Source: Hyperoplus lanceolatus (Eukaryota > Chordata > Actinopteri > Uranoscopiformes > Ammodytidae). From it: a stretch of 64,000 nt of DNA. Every line of letters starts with the position of its first letter. Position 1 is the stretch's first letter. The translations under genes and the position numbers were made by a program. The notes under the pieces were generated by a model. The model saw only the letters and a list, made by a program, of their open reading frames with translations. It did not search any database and was not told where the DNA came from. The stretch is from the NCBI GenBank assembly GCA_026929865.2, contig CM049416.1, positions 7,200,501-7,264,500 of the forward strand. Reading direction: 5' to 3'. Positions 1 through 11,400 of this stretch are shown piece after piece.

Positions 1-1377
1 TCATTAGTGGAAGAAAGCCCTTATTGGTTCTTGCAGTCGTTGAAGTCTACATCTATCGACAAATAAGTGTGTGAGATATGGCTGGTCTCCTAAGATAGCT
101 TGACAACTAAACAAACCAATCAGAAGCTGCCTCCACTATAAGGGACGAATGTTGGGTTTGTACACGGCCCGATTGGCTCAGGCATTTTTTTCCCGGGCTC
201 CTACCCACAGAGATTGGAGAAAGTCCAGACAGATCTGCAGGAGAGTTCCCATTTGCACTGTTTGTACTAAATCCAGACCAGGGTTCTGGTGATCTGGTAA
301 TTTAATAAATGGCCAGCATATAGTTTAACTAAGCACTTCAACGTGAAATGAAATGGAAAAATTACTTCTGGTTCAGAAAAAATGTATCTTTATTTTGATA
401 CAAAAATACAAATCACTGAAAAAAAGTCAAAACATCTGAGGCGTAGTGTAACTAATCATTGATATTGTACAGAGTATTAGTGTAGGTAAAGTATGTGTGT
501 ATGATGTGGTGGTGGTGGGGTGGCTAATGTGTAGGCCTAATGTATAATGTCAGAGGAAGCAACGCCAGTCGTATTGATAATTTTTCATGATCTTGCCTCA
601 TTTCACTAAGAGGCACAACAACCTGACAGTTGGTGGCGTTTTCAATTCACTTATAAAGACAAGACCGAGAAAGACCAAGAGAGAAACGCTGCTCTAACTG
701 AAACGAACAAGGCCATGTAAAAATTATCAATAATAGTGCTAGCAAACAGTGCAATAATTTGGGAAAGGCTTTTCCGTTTTAAGTTGCAGTTGAATAGTGA
801 TATGAAGCAAAATAACTGATATGCAAAATCTGAAAGTGGTACTTTAAATGATCAAAAGCGGTGCATCATAAACATTGTGCGAAACAAAAAAAACTGGTTG
901 ATGAAGTCGTTAAGAAATGACTATGTGACGCTTCCTTTACAGTTATTGAACACAAGTATTTAAATTGAATTGTGGTATAGAAGCAAATCGCAACAGAGAA
1001 GCAATGGAAACAAGCTTAGTGAATCAATCTGGACCTATACAGTATGTGACAAACGTTAACAAAACACTCAACTAACGCCAGACAAAATGGTCCTACATGT
1101 ATGTGATTAGAATGCTATAATTTCTCTAAATTATTACACGAAACAAACAAATGCCATATTCTCCTTGTGGTTTTTTCTAAATTTGGACTCTGACAGGTGC
1201 AAATTTAATCTTGTCATTTCGCTAAGCCATCTTACTATGCAGAGTTTCAATGACAACCGACGGGAGACTTAAGCTCCACCAGCTGTTTATCTCCACGCAC
1301 TAACTCCTAATATTCATATAATGGTAGTGGCTAGAAAGAAGTGGCTTTGTTGTTGTTTCTTTCTACAAGATTTCTGG
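1..1377. other. Intergenic DNA, nothing recognised
   Basis: AT-rich sequence beyond the 3' end of the parp12-like gene. No exon with splice sites, no long open frame and no repeat family that I recognise. Confidence 0.5.
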
Positions 1378-1573
1378 GGCGACTGTGGCTCAGGTGGCAG
1401 AGCGGGTCGGCCGATGATCAAAGGGTTCGTGTGAATGTCGATAGTTAGCCTGCTATCAGTGTATGAATGTGTGTGTGAATGGTAACGTGTAAATGGGAAC
1501 AGGTCTCCCTTGCAAAAGAGTCTTTGGACTCAATGGGATATACCTGTATAAATAAAGGTAAAAAAAAAAAGAT
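1378..1573 (+). mobile_element. tRNA-derived SINE (short)
   Basis: It starts ggcgactgtggctcaggtgg, resembling a tRNA A-box head, contains the fish-SINE body string tatcagtgtatgaatgtgtg and ends in a poly(A) run at about 1560-1570. The same body string occurs in the SINE near 40.24 kb. The B box is degraded. Confidence 0.6.
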
Positions 1574-1746
1574 TTCTGGAAATATGTCTGAAATTGATAC
1601 ATCTGGATGGAAACTTCTCTACCATGAAGTCGGCAGCTATTCATTACTTTGTTTTTGTGTTTAAGTTTTTCACATGAAAAAGCACTTTAAGTTTGTGTCA
1701 TCATGTGTTGCATAATAGACGCTCTACTTATTGCATACTTTACTTA

Positions 1747-1752
1747 TTTATT
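1747..1752 (-). terminator. Putative poly(A) signal of the distal parp12-like last exon
   Basis: TTTATT on the plus strand reads AATAAA on the minus strand, about 120 nt beyond the stop codon at 1872. The surrounding sequence is AT-rich. This is a motif match only. Confidence 0.5.
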
Positions 1753-1871
1753 ATCTATATATTTATCTATACATTAAATGCACCCAACGCATTCTGCATA
1801 GGCTTCATCATGTGTTATTATCAACTCATCCAGAAAAAGAAGCAACACTTGCCCTCACTTCACCTATGTCA

Positions 1872-2446
1872 CTAACAGATGATACATTTATCAGACTTTG
1901 CTTTTGGGCTTGGGAGGAAAGGTGGAGTTAATGGCCTGGGTGGGCTAACTGTTGTGGTGTTTGGGTATTGGTACGAGGCTCTATTATAAGATACTGTGCT
2001 GGGTAAGAATGAGGTCGTACTGGGTTGGTACGAGGCTCTTGTTGAGTTGTAAGACGATGTGCTGGGTTGGTAAGAGGCTGTGCTGGGTTGGTTTATTGAC
2101 ACACGGGGTTGGGGGGCCGGTCTCGGTGCTGGGGCCGGTGCCGGTTTTCCTGCTGGTACTGATGCGGTAAATGAGTTGGGTAGCCCAGAGGTTTTGTACT
2201 GCAGCAGGTACTCAGGGTAGATCTGGTGCTTCTCAAACAGAACAAAGATGGAGGGGTCTAAAACTTTGTCTACACAGCTGTCGTAGAAGTTGATGTCCCC
2301 ACCGTCCTTGGAAGGAGGTTTGACAAAGTCAGGGGACCCTTTGGTGTAGTGTCCTGCCAGCACCCTTGCGATGAACATGGATTGGACAGAGTCGGAGTAA
2401 CCAGTGTAGTTGTGGGAATATTTGGCGTCCCGGGCAAAGTAACTAC
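1872..2446 (-). CDS. parp12: parp12-like terminal exon, distal copy (intact, ends in CaaX CIIC)
   Basis: The acceptor is caaacccag|GTAGTT, with the same phase as the proximal copy. It encodes SYFARDAKYSHNYTG, PSIFVLFEKHQIYPEY and then a Pro/Ala and QPSTASYQPS-rich tail of about 100 residues. The end is KAKSDKCIIC then TAG (1874-1872). Cys863 with two aliphatic residues and a C-terminal Cys fits a CaaX prenylation box. An AATAAA on this strand lies at 1752-1747, about 120 nt after the stop. This copy is the better candidate for the functional 3' end. Confidence 0.85.
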
Positions 2447-5400
2447 CTGGGTTTGGGCAAAGAACAAGATTGAAATTATATACACTATGTGGAACCATGC
2501 AAGGGACTGCCATGAACAAATTGTTTAATTATCTATCATCAGACAATTGTTAAAAAAATGTAAAAAAGGAATAAATCCGACCAACAGTATCAGTTTCATA
2601 AAAACATTTTCATGAAAGTACCACAGAAATAATCCCTCCCAATGATCACTTCTGCCTCACTACACTGTCTGCACAATTATTAGGCAAGTTGTATTTTTGA
2701 GGATTTATTTTATTATTGAACAATGAACAACTACAGTGCCCTCGGTCAATCCAAAATGTAAATGAACCTAAACCTGAATGTTTAAGAAAGTAAAAGTGAG
2801 ATTTTGTCTTTTTTAAGAGAATACATATATGCACAGAATTATTAGGCTACTATTAGTGTGCAGAATTATTATGCAACTAAATGAAAAAACAAACATTTTC
2901 CCATCTCACTTATTTATCTTCATCTGTTAAAGTGAGAATGATAAAACCACTCAACATTTACAAATAAACATATCTGACATGTAAAAAAATCAGTGACTGT
3001 TAGTAGAATTATTATTAAAAACCCAAGTGTTTTTGAATAAAGAGATCTGAGTCTGGCAGTCTTCAAAGCAGGAGATCTTTACTTGCAAACAGCAGCAAGG
3101 GTAAACAAATGTTCCATGTTGGGTACATGGTTGAATACAAAAACTGAACAGAAATAGCACTGATATTTATGGTCCAAAAGTTGTATATGCGAAGACACTC
3201 GGTTTGTGTGTCTGGCCCTCAATTTTGCTTGCGAAAGCAGAAAGATTTTTAATTAGGCAGATATTCCCAGAAACTCATATCAGCAGGTGTTATTCTTCAT
3301 ACAATGTCTGAAAACAGAATATGGGAGTCATTCACTGTGCACATGAATGTGTCATACATCTGTATGTGCCAAAGTCTTTAGTAGGCAGTTTTCTTCTTCA
3401 AGGCTAAAAAACAAGTAATCAGCAGATGTTGTCCTAAATGCAAGTTTAGCAAAACTCTTTGGAGTTCTTTAAGTTTAATGGGACAAAGTTCAACAGGCAG
3501 AAAGCTGTTTGAGCATTAAAATATTATACAATCATAAGGAAAATTAAATTCCGTTAACAGTGACCAATATAGCCACCCTTCTTTTCAATAACTGTCACAA
3601 CTGTCATTCATGGAGTTTGTCAGTTTCTTGATCTGTTGACGATCAACTTTTTGTGCAGCAGCAACCACAGCCTCCCAGACACTGTTCCGAGAGGTGTACT
3701 GATTTCCTTCACTGTAAATCTCCTGTTTAAGCAGGGCCCACAGGTTCTCAATAGGGTTTAGGTCAGGTGAGGAAGGGGGCCATGTCATAATTTTTCATCC
3801 TTAAGGCCTTTACGGGCTAGCCATGCAGTTGAGTACTTTGATGTATGCGATGGAGCATTGTCCTGCATACAAATCATGGTCTTCTTGAAAGATGCAGACT
3901 TTTTCCTGTACCACTGCTTGAAGAAAGTGTCTTCTAAAAACTGTCTGTAGGTTTGGGAGTTGATTTTGAGGCCATCTTCAACCCAAAAAGGTCCAACTAG
4001 CTCATATTTAATAATACCAGCCCATACCAGTACCCCACCTCAACCTTGCTGGCGTCTGAGTCGAAGTGGAGCTCTGTGTCCGTTACTGATCCAGCCACGG
4101 GCCCATCCATCTGGTCCATCAAGAGTCACTCTCATCTCATCAGTCCATAAAACCTTTGAAAAATCTGTCTTCAGATATTTCTTGGCCCAGTCTTGACGTT
4201 TCAAATTGTGTGTTTTGTTCAGTGGTGGTCGGGTTTCAGCCTTCCTTACCTTGGCCATGCCTCTTAGCATTGAACACATTGTACTTCTGAGCACTCCGGG
4301 TAGGTTGCACTTCTGGAATATGGCAGCACTGGAGGATAATGGATTCCTGGTAGCTTTACGTTTGATTCTTCTCAAATCTTTGGCAGTTAATTTCAAGAGT
4401 GCTCCATACCTCTAAAAGACTTTATGCAATTTTTGATTTTTCAGAGTCCATCAAACCTCTTCTTTAGCCCATTTTGCCTGAGAAAGAGAAACTGCCTAAT
4501 AACTATGCACACCTTGATATAGAGTGTTGAACTCCTTAGGCCACACCTTAACTCATTACGCAAATACACATCACCTGGTATGCTTAAATCGAATAAGCAC
4601 TCAATTGTATACACAGCTTAAAGTTGGAAAATAATATGCATACATGATATGGCCAAAATACTCACTTGCCCAATAATTGTATGTGTGTTTATCTAAGCTC
4701 CGTCAGGGGGCTTCTGGGCGTCAACCAATTGAGCAGAGCAGGTAGAGGGTGTTGAACCCTCAACCAATAACAGCGAGGGGGCAATCACCAAGGTGAGGTT
4801 TGGTATTGGTACGAGGCCATTCTTTAGGTGTAAAAAAATGTGTGTGTGAGGGGGGCTAGAAGGGGTGACGACGCAATGGTATAGGGGGGGGACATAGGCT
4901 GGGGGGCGAGGCTGTTCTCGAGTTGTAAGATAATGTGCTGGGCTGGTAGGAGGCTGTGCTGGGTTGAAACATTGACACACTGGGTTGAGCGGCTGGCCTC
5001 GGTGCCTGGGCTGCTCTTGATACTGGTACTGACGGCTTGGGGAGAGTGGCGGGGCGAGGCCTGGGGGCAAAGCTTGTAATTGCTACAGGCTGTTCTTGAG
5101 TTCTGAAATCAATTCCGGGGCGGGGCGGGCAGTTGCCGCCAACTTGGCACGCGGGGTAGGAGTGGGTGGGGATAATGTGCTGTGTGGGTGTGAAGTTGTG
5201 TTTGATGGGTATGAGGTTGTACTGGTTTGGCATGAGGCTGTTATCGAGTTGTAAGACGCTGTGCTAGGTTGGTAAAGGGATGTGCTGGGTTGAAGCAATG
5301 ACACACTGGGTTGGGGTGCTAGTTTCGGTGCCGGGGCCGTTGCAAGGCTTGGGTCTGGTCTCGGTGCCAAGGCTGCTCTTGGTGCTGGTACTGACGGCTT

Positions 5401-8400
5401 GGGGAGAGTGGCGGGGCGAGGCCTGGGGGCAAAGCTTGTCATTGCTACAAGCCTGTTCTTGAGTTCTGAAATCAATTCCGGGGCGGGGCGGGCAGTTGCC
5501 GCCAACATGGCACGCGGGGTAGGAGTGGGTGGGGATAATGTGCTGTGTGGGTGTGAAGTTGTGTTGGATGGGTATGAGGTTGTACTGGTTTGGCATGAGG
5601 CTGTTATCGAGTTGTAAGACGCTGTGCTAGGTTGGTAAAGGGATGTGCTGGGTTGAAGCAATGACACACTGGGTTGGGGTGCTAGTTTCGGTGCCGGGGC
5701 CGTTGCAAGGCTTGGGTCTGGTCTCGGTGCCAAGGCTGCTCTTGGTGCTGGTACTGACGGCTTGGGGAGAGTGGCGGGGCGAGGCTTGGGGGCAAAGCTT
5801 GGCATTGCTGCAACGCTGTTGTTAAGTTCTAAGATAGATAGATCTAAGAAGTTTTTAGACAATGTGCTGGGTTGGTCAGATGCTTTTCTGGGTTGAAACA
5901 TTGACACACTGGGTTGGGAGGCAGGTCTTGGTGCAGGGGCCAATGCCAGGGCCAGCCTTGGGGCCGTTATCAATGCCGGGGCCAGTATTGGGGCTGATCT
6001 TGGTGCCACAGTCGGCATTGGGGCTGGTCTCGGTGCCAGGACCAGTCTTGATGCTGGTACTGACACGGCACCAATCGATAAGACAGGCAGATCTGAGGTT
6101 TTGTAGTGCAGCAGGTATTCTGGGTAGATCTGGTGCTTCTCAAACACAACAAAGATGGAGGGGTCTAAAACTTTGTCTACGCAGCTGTCGTAGAAGTTTA
6201 TTTCCCCGCTGTCCTTGGAAGGAGGTCGGACGAGGTCTGAAGACCCTGTGGTGTACTGTCCCACCAGAACCCATGCAATGAACATGGATCGGACATCAGA
6301 GTTACCGGTGTAGCTGTGGGAGTATTTGGCATCCCGGGCAAAGTAACTACCTGGGTTTGGAAACAGAACGAGATTAGAATTTTTATATACACTAGGACTA
6401 GGTGGAACCATGTCAGGGACTGCAACAAACAATGTTTAATTAATCGATCATATGTAATGTGTTTTCTACCATACTACATAGGAGAAAGTATGGCTATTGG
6501 ATTGCAAAGAGAGTGTTAGGAGGTAAAGGAGAACAGGAAAGTGTCAAAATAAGAGAATAGGAATCTTTACAAGAGCCATACCCAAATTTCTAGTGAGAAA
6601 TATGATAAAAGATCAAACCATATAATATCCTTGGCAGGAGATGGGTCAGCTTTCCTACAGGCCAAATTGCTCTTTGTAGCCGGAAGTCAATGTTCATCAC
6701 AATGGAGTTTAACTATAGATCGGGTTTGTCCAGTTGCCATACAGTATGTGTCATGTCTAAGTAATGCTGGGTAGGATTTGGAGAAGTTTTTCCAAAAGTG
6801 ATCCGTCAATAATCTGTGAATGTCTCCAACATTGTCGGCTGACGCGAGTGGTAGGCCATATTTGGAATAATTGGTTTCGCAATCCTCCTCTGGCCTGAAG
6901 CACATCTGCGCTGAAGGCTGCATACAGCTTCTCTTCCTCTCAAAATTTATTTCGGCAAAAAGTCTTTCAGAACCAGTGTGATGGAGTTTCTCATCATAGC
7001 CATGAATGAGCAGTTTTGTCACCTTGTGAGCAGGATCTAGTACAATTGGATGGTTGACTCCCATTTGAGCTGATCAATGTGCTGCAACGGACCTCCAATG
7101 CTCCAGTGGAACTGCACATTTCTTCAGATAAATAGAACCGGCTTTGGAGATTGCAGACATGTCCACACCAAAGCTGTTCATCTTTGCTTGTTTTAGTATT
7201 TTTTTATGAGCGATAAGGTGAATTTAATCTGAAACATATGAGCAGCAGTGGTGGAGGGTAATGGAATGCCTTGTAGATGCCTTTACTTCTTTTGAAGAGA
7301 TAGCACAGGATAAGTGTGATAAATGCTAACTGGCTAGCAGTAAAGGCATGATGGATGGTGAAAGTTTGTTAGGGCATGTGACAAGATAGAGTGTTTTACA
7401 GCAGGACCAGCAAGACAGTGGGACCCTTGATTGACTTCACACTGTATTTGCAGATGTCTTCTTTTGCAGGTCACACTTGTCACACCTTCATGTGACCCAG
7501 CGCAGCGCCAACAACTTTGGTTTTCTTTAATCCAGGTAATCATTTGATCCTTTGTGAGGTTAATACATCCAGGACATAAAGTGCAATATGCAGAGGGACG
7601 GTGGTTTTGACTTTGTGAATAAAGATGGAAGATGGAACGGATCCTCTTGGGTTATTTGCGACATGTAGAATTGTCGGCAGAGCAGGTAAGGACTTAAGAG
7701 GGGCCACACTGAAGTCCTTCTTCTTGTACGTAGGTGCTTGTACACAAAGCACCTATCACACAGGTTTCATCTGATGTCAATAACAATAGCAATGACAATA
7801 GCCTAGCTCTGGCTCAAAAGACCATGTTAAATAGAGGAGGTTCAGAAAGGATGGTTTGCCATTTCATGGGCATCGGTCAGAATGCAATGCAGTGAAGAAA
7901 ACTTGAATTTTAACAATGATTTATTCATCCAGTTCAAACAATTGAGAGAAAACCTAGATGGGTTGGCAATGAATCCTGCCGCCTCGTGTGATGATCTACA
8001 AAAGAGTGACTGAAAGGGTGAGCCATGTTTATATAGGGAGAGAACAGGTGCACTTTATCAGGTCAATGAGCAGTGAACATATTGTGAGAATCACTACCAA
8101 TCAGTGATAATAATCAGGACATGAGGTGAGTGGGTAAGAGAGAAAAAGGAATTGTCAAAATAAGAGAATGGGAATCTTTACTACACTATACTTTAAAGAG
8201 AAGCAGCAAATCCTCACAATTGTGAAGCTGAACCTCGCAAATGTTTGGCACCACATTTAAAACTGCAATCTATTGAATTCAGGGAAGCTATGACCAAGGT
8301 CAAGGGCCGAAACATATCACTCAGACAATACAGCTTCAAAGTCGGATAGGAGTAAGACTAAAGTAGTATATGTCTTCAACTGACCTTTGCCAAAAGCGGT

Positions 8401-11400
8401 TCCATGAGTTCCACAGAGTCTCCAGTCGAAGTTAAAGTGGCAGATGACGTCCACGTGTTTAGAGTCAGTACCATGAAAAAGCTTTTTTTCTGTCACATTA
8501 CTTGCAGCATTGTTTCCCTTCATCTGCTTCTTCTGCCTTCATGTAGGAAAAATAAATCAAGGCTTCATTTAGGAATGGGTGCTAATGTAAAATGAGAGCA
8601 TGCACATTTTGCTCAACAGATACTGACATGGACTTTAGAAGATAATGGTAAACACTCAATGGTTAACAGGAAAACAAGTATACAACAGTTGAAAATAATG
8701 TAAACTGTCTCAATAATATCAATTTAAAAAGGTGGAGACAGCAATTCTGGAGATTGTTATCAATATCACTTTGTCAAAATCTGAGATTAATAATAATAAA
8801 CATCTATTGGTGTTTTTCCACTGCCACTTTTGGCCTTGCAGAAAAAAGTCATGCCGTGCCGCGCCCAGGAAGGACCAGGATGGAGCAGGCTGGTTATCAT
8901 AGCTGATACTATGATAACCTAGTAAAGAAGATGTCAAACAAAGGTTTGGAATAAGGATGTGAAACAAATGTTTTTTTGGAATTAAGTTTCCAGACCGAAC
9001 ATATAACCTAACACTTACCACTGAAAGACTTCCCAGAGAGCTTTGTTCTGAATCCTCTCGATTTTGACTATGTCAAAGCCTCTCATGGTTTTACAGAAAA
9101 GAGTTTCAATCTCATTAAATTCATCTGAGGAGCGCTGCAGGGGGATTCGCTGGAAAAAACATATAGAAGAGAAAAGGGAGTTAATTTTTGGTGGATATGG
9201 AAATTTTCTAGCAATTTCTGAGGTTGTTTCTGAGGTTGCGAGTTGTCTGCCAACAGGATAATAAAAGCTGGGTAGGGGCGCTCGTGGTGTAGTGGTTAGA
9301 GCATCCCCCCCAGAAGACTCAATTCTTGCAGAAGACCCGGTTCGAATCCGAATTTGAATCAGTTCTCTGCATGTCATTCCCCTCTCTGCCCCATATGATG
9401 TCTGTCTCTGCACTATAAATAAACCATTGAAAATGCCAAAAAATATCTTAAAAAAAAATAAAAGTCTGGTTGAGCTACAACCCCAAATGATCAAAGGAAA
9501 AAAAAATATGCAGAAATTGTGAGATAAAACACACCCTTCTGAAGTAATTAGCAACACTAGAAGGTCACAACTTTGCTTGCCTGTTTTAAGTCAGTTACTC
9601 TTTTGCGGTTACCAACCATTTTTCAAAGCAATCCATGTTTTTTTTTGTTTTTCTTGTAGCACGGCACTTCACTTGACCGTTGTCACTACAACTCTCATTC
9701 TGCAGGGTATCTACAAGAGGGAGTTGCCTCAGTTTGAACTACTAGTGTAACATGCGGTCATTGAGTGTATGTGTGAATGCTTTGTTTTTATTATAGCTGG
9801 TAGCAGTATTGCAGTATTTATTGCCTTCCCTGCCTGGGACAGTCCACGTCAACACATCTAGATATCAAAACTGCTGCTGTTACTATTTTTTTTCCTGCTG
9901 GAAATGCAAGTTGGATCAGAACTGCTCTTTGGCTCAGCAGGTGGATGTCATTGGCCTAGTTTTGCATGCTTGACGTCCCTGACACTGGGTGTGTCCTTGA
10001 GACATTTCTCTCACAAGTGTTTTTCTTTCCTCCCAGGCAGTTGTTTTTCTCAACATCCGGATAAAGCCGGCGCAACTTTAATTTTTCAGATATAGGTTAG
10101 CACTATAGTTTTTATCCAACATTACTCTTACAGTCCAGCAATGGATCAATACACATTAATGTGGAACTGACTGAAAATAAATAACAGTGACATGTGTTGA
10201 AGCAACAGGTCACCCAGTTTAACTTTACTCACTACTCTTTTAACATGCTTTATCCACAATAGGAAAAGTATAGATGAAGGCCATCAATGTGATATTTTCT
10301 AAAGCTTTGTTATTGTTCATTGAATGCATATTAAAACGGTAGCTCTGGCGCCTTTGCATATAATATAGTATTTTTTTGAGTTTGTAGTGCATGCATAGTG
10401 GGAAGATGACAAAAAAGCTTTCAGATGGTGGATACAATCTTCCAACAATACAATGCATAACTTAATTTAGGGACCTATCAAATGCTAATTCATTAAAGAT
10501 TTTTTTTTTTTTAAAAGTCAGATGATGGTCCAGCAACATCTTAGAAAAATATTGAAGTCCTTGACACCTTTAAATGGACTTTGCCAAAGTATGTGGCTGT
10601 GGTTTTTCATAGTCACTTTTTTAGTCCATGTTAGAAGTACAGGACAGATCACCAACTTATAACCAGAATCGCACCGTGTTGACGCTTATTTAGGCTGTAC
10701 AAATTATGATGACCATATACAGTATGTAGCTGGGACTAAAATGTCTGCACGTCATCATTTCGATGTTGATAGTTTTTATGTTATGTTTAGATTTCCAGGT
10801 TGCGGCCAAACAACACTTCACTGACTTTTCCCCCTTTCCATCAGGAAAAAAACATTCAGACACAAACAATTATAAACTTGTTTTTCTAATGTATTAAATA
10901 GCATGTGCATTGAAATACTTCCGAAGGCTGGGCACAAACGGTATCATGCTGTTTGAAGGTGTGGTGTATTCACAATACCTTGTATCCTGTTTGAGGAATC
11001 TGTGTCTTCTCCCAGTGGTCTGGCACAGTGGTGAAACTGACTTGACCAACAGGTCTTCTGTGGTCAGAAAGAAAACTAGATTAGTTTTACTGTGAGGTGG
11101 TTTCGGCGAAATGCTTTCATCAAGCGAGATCAACACGGTGTATTTGTGGATGTGGTACCTCACTCTCGCTGTTCGGACATCGGCTGCGGAGACAAACTTG
11201 GGAAGTCTTTTCACAAGTCGCTTAGTGCCATAACGCTTGTTTGTTTGTATCATGTCTGAATGGGTGAAAAAAGACGACTCGGGTATAACACTGCGTGAAC
11301 ACCTTGAATAGCACAGAACTACACACACATAGATCAGCTACTACGTTTACCCGGGAAACTGAGTGAATAGGCCTGCGAGCCGGCCGTGAACTCCACCACA

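Noticed and set aside
5280-6281. Plus-strand frames with repeated Val-Leu-Gly-Leu segments
   Set aside because: Antisense shadows of the Pro/Ala-rich tail repeats. No start context or domain.
10620-10690. DSGYKL-like reading on the minus strand as a possible missing parp12-like exon
   Set aside because: The phase did not fit exons 8 and 10, and a stop lies just upstream. The exon at 10979-11057 fits exactly in phase and sequence.
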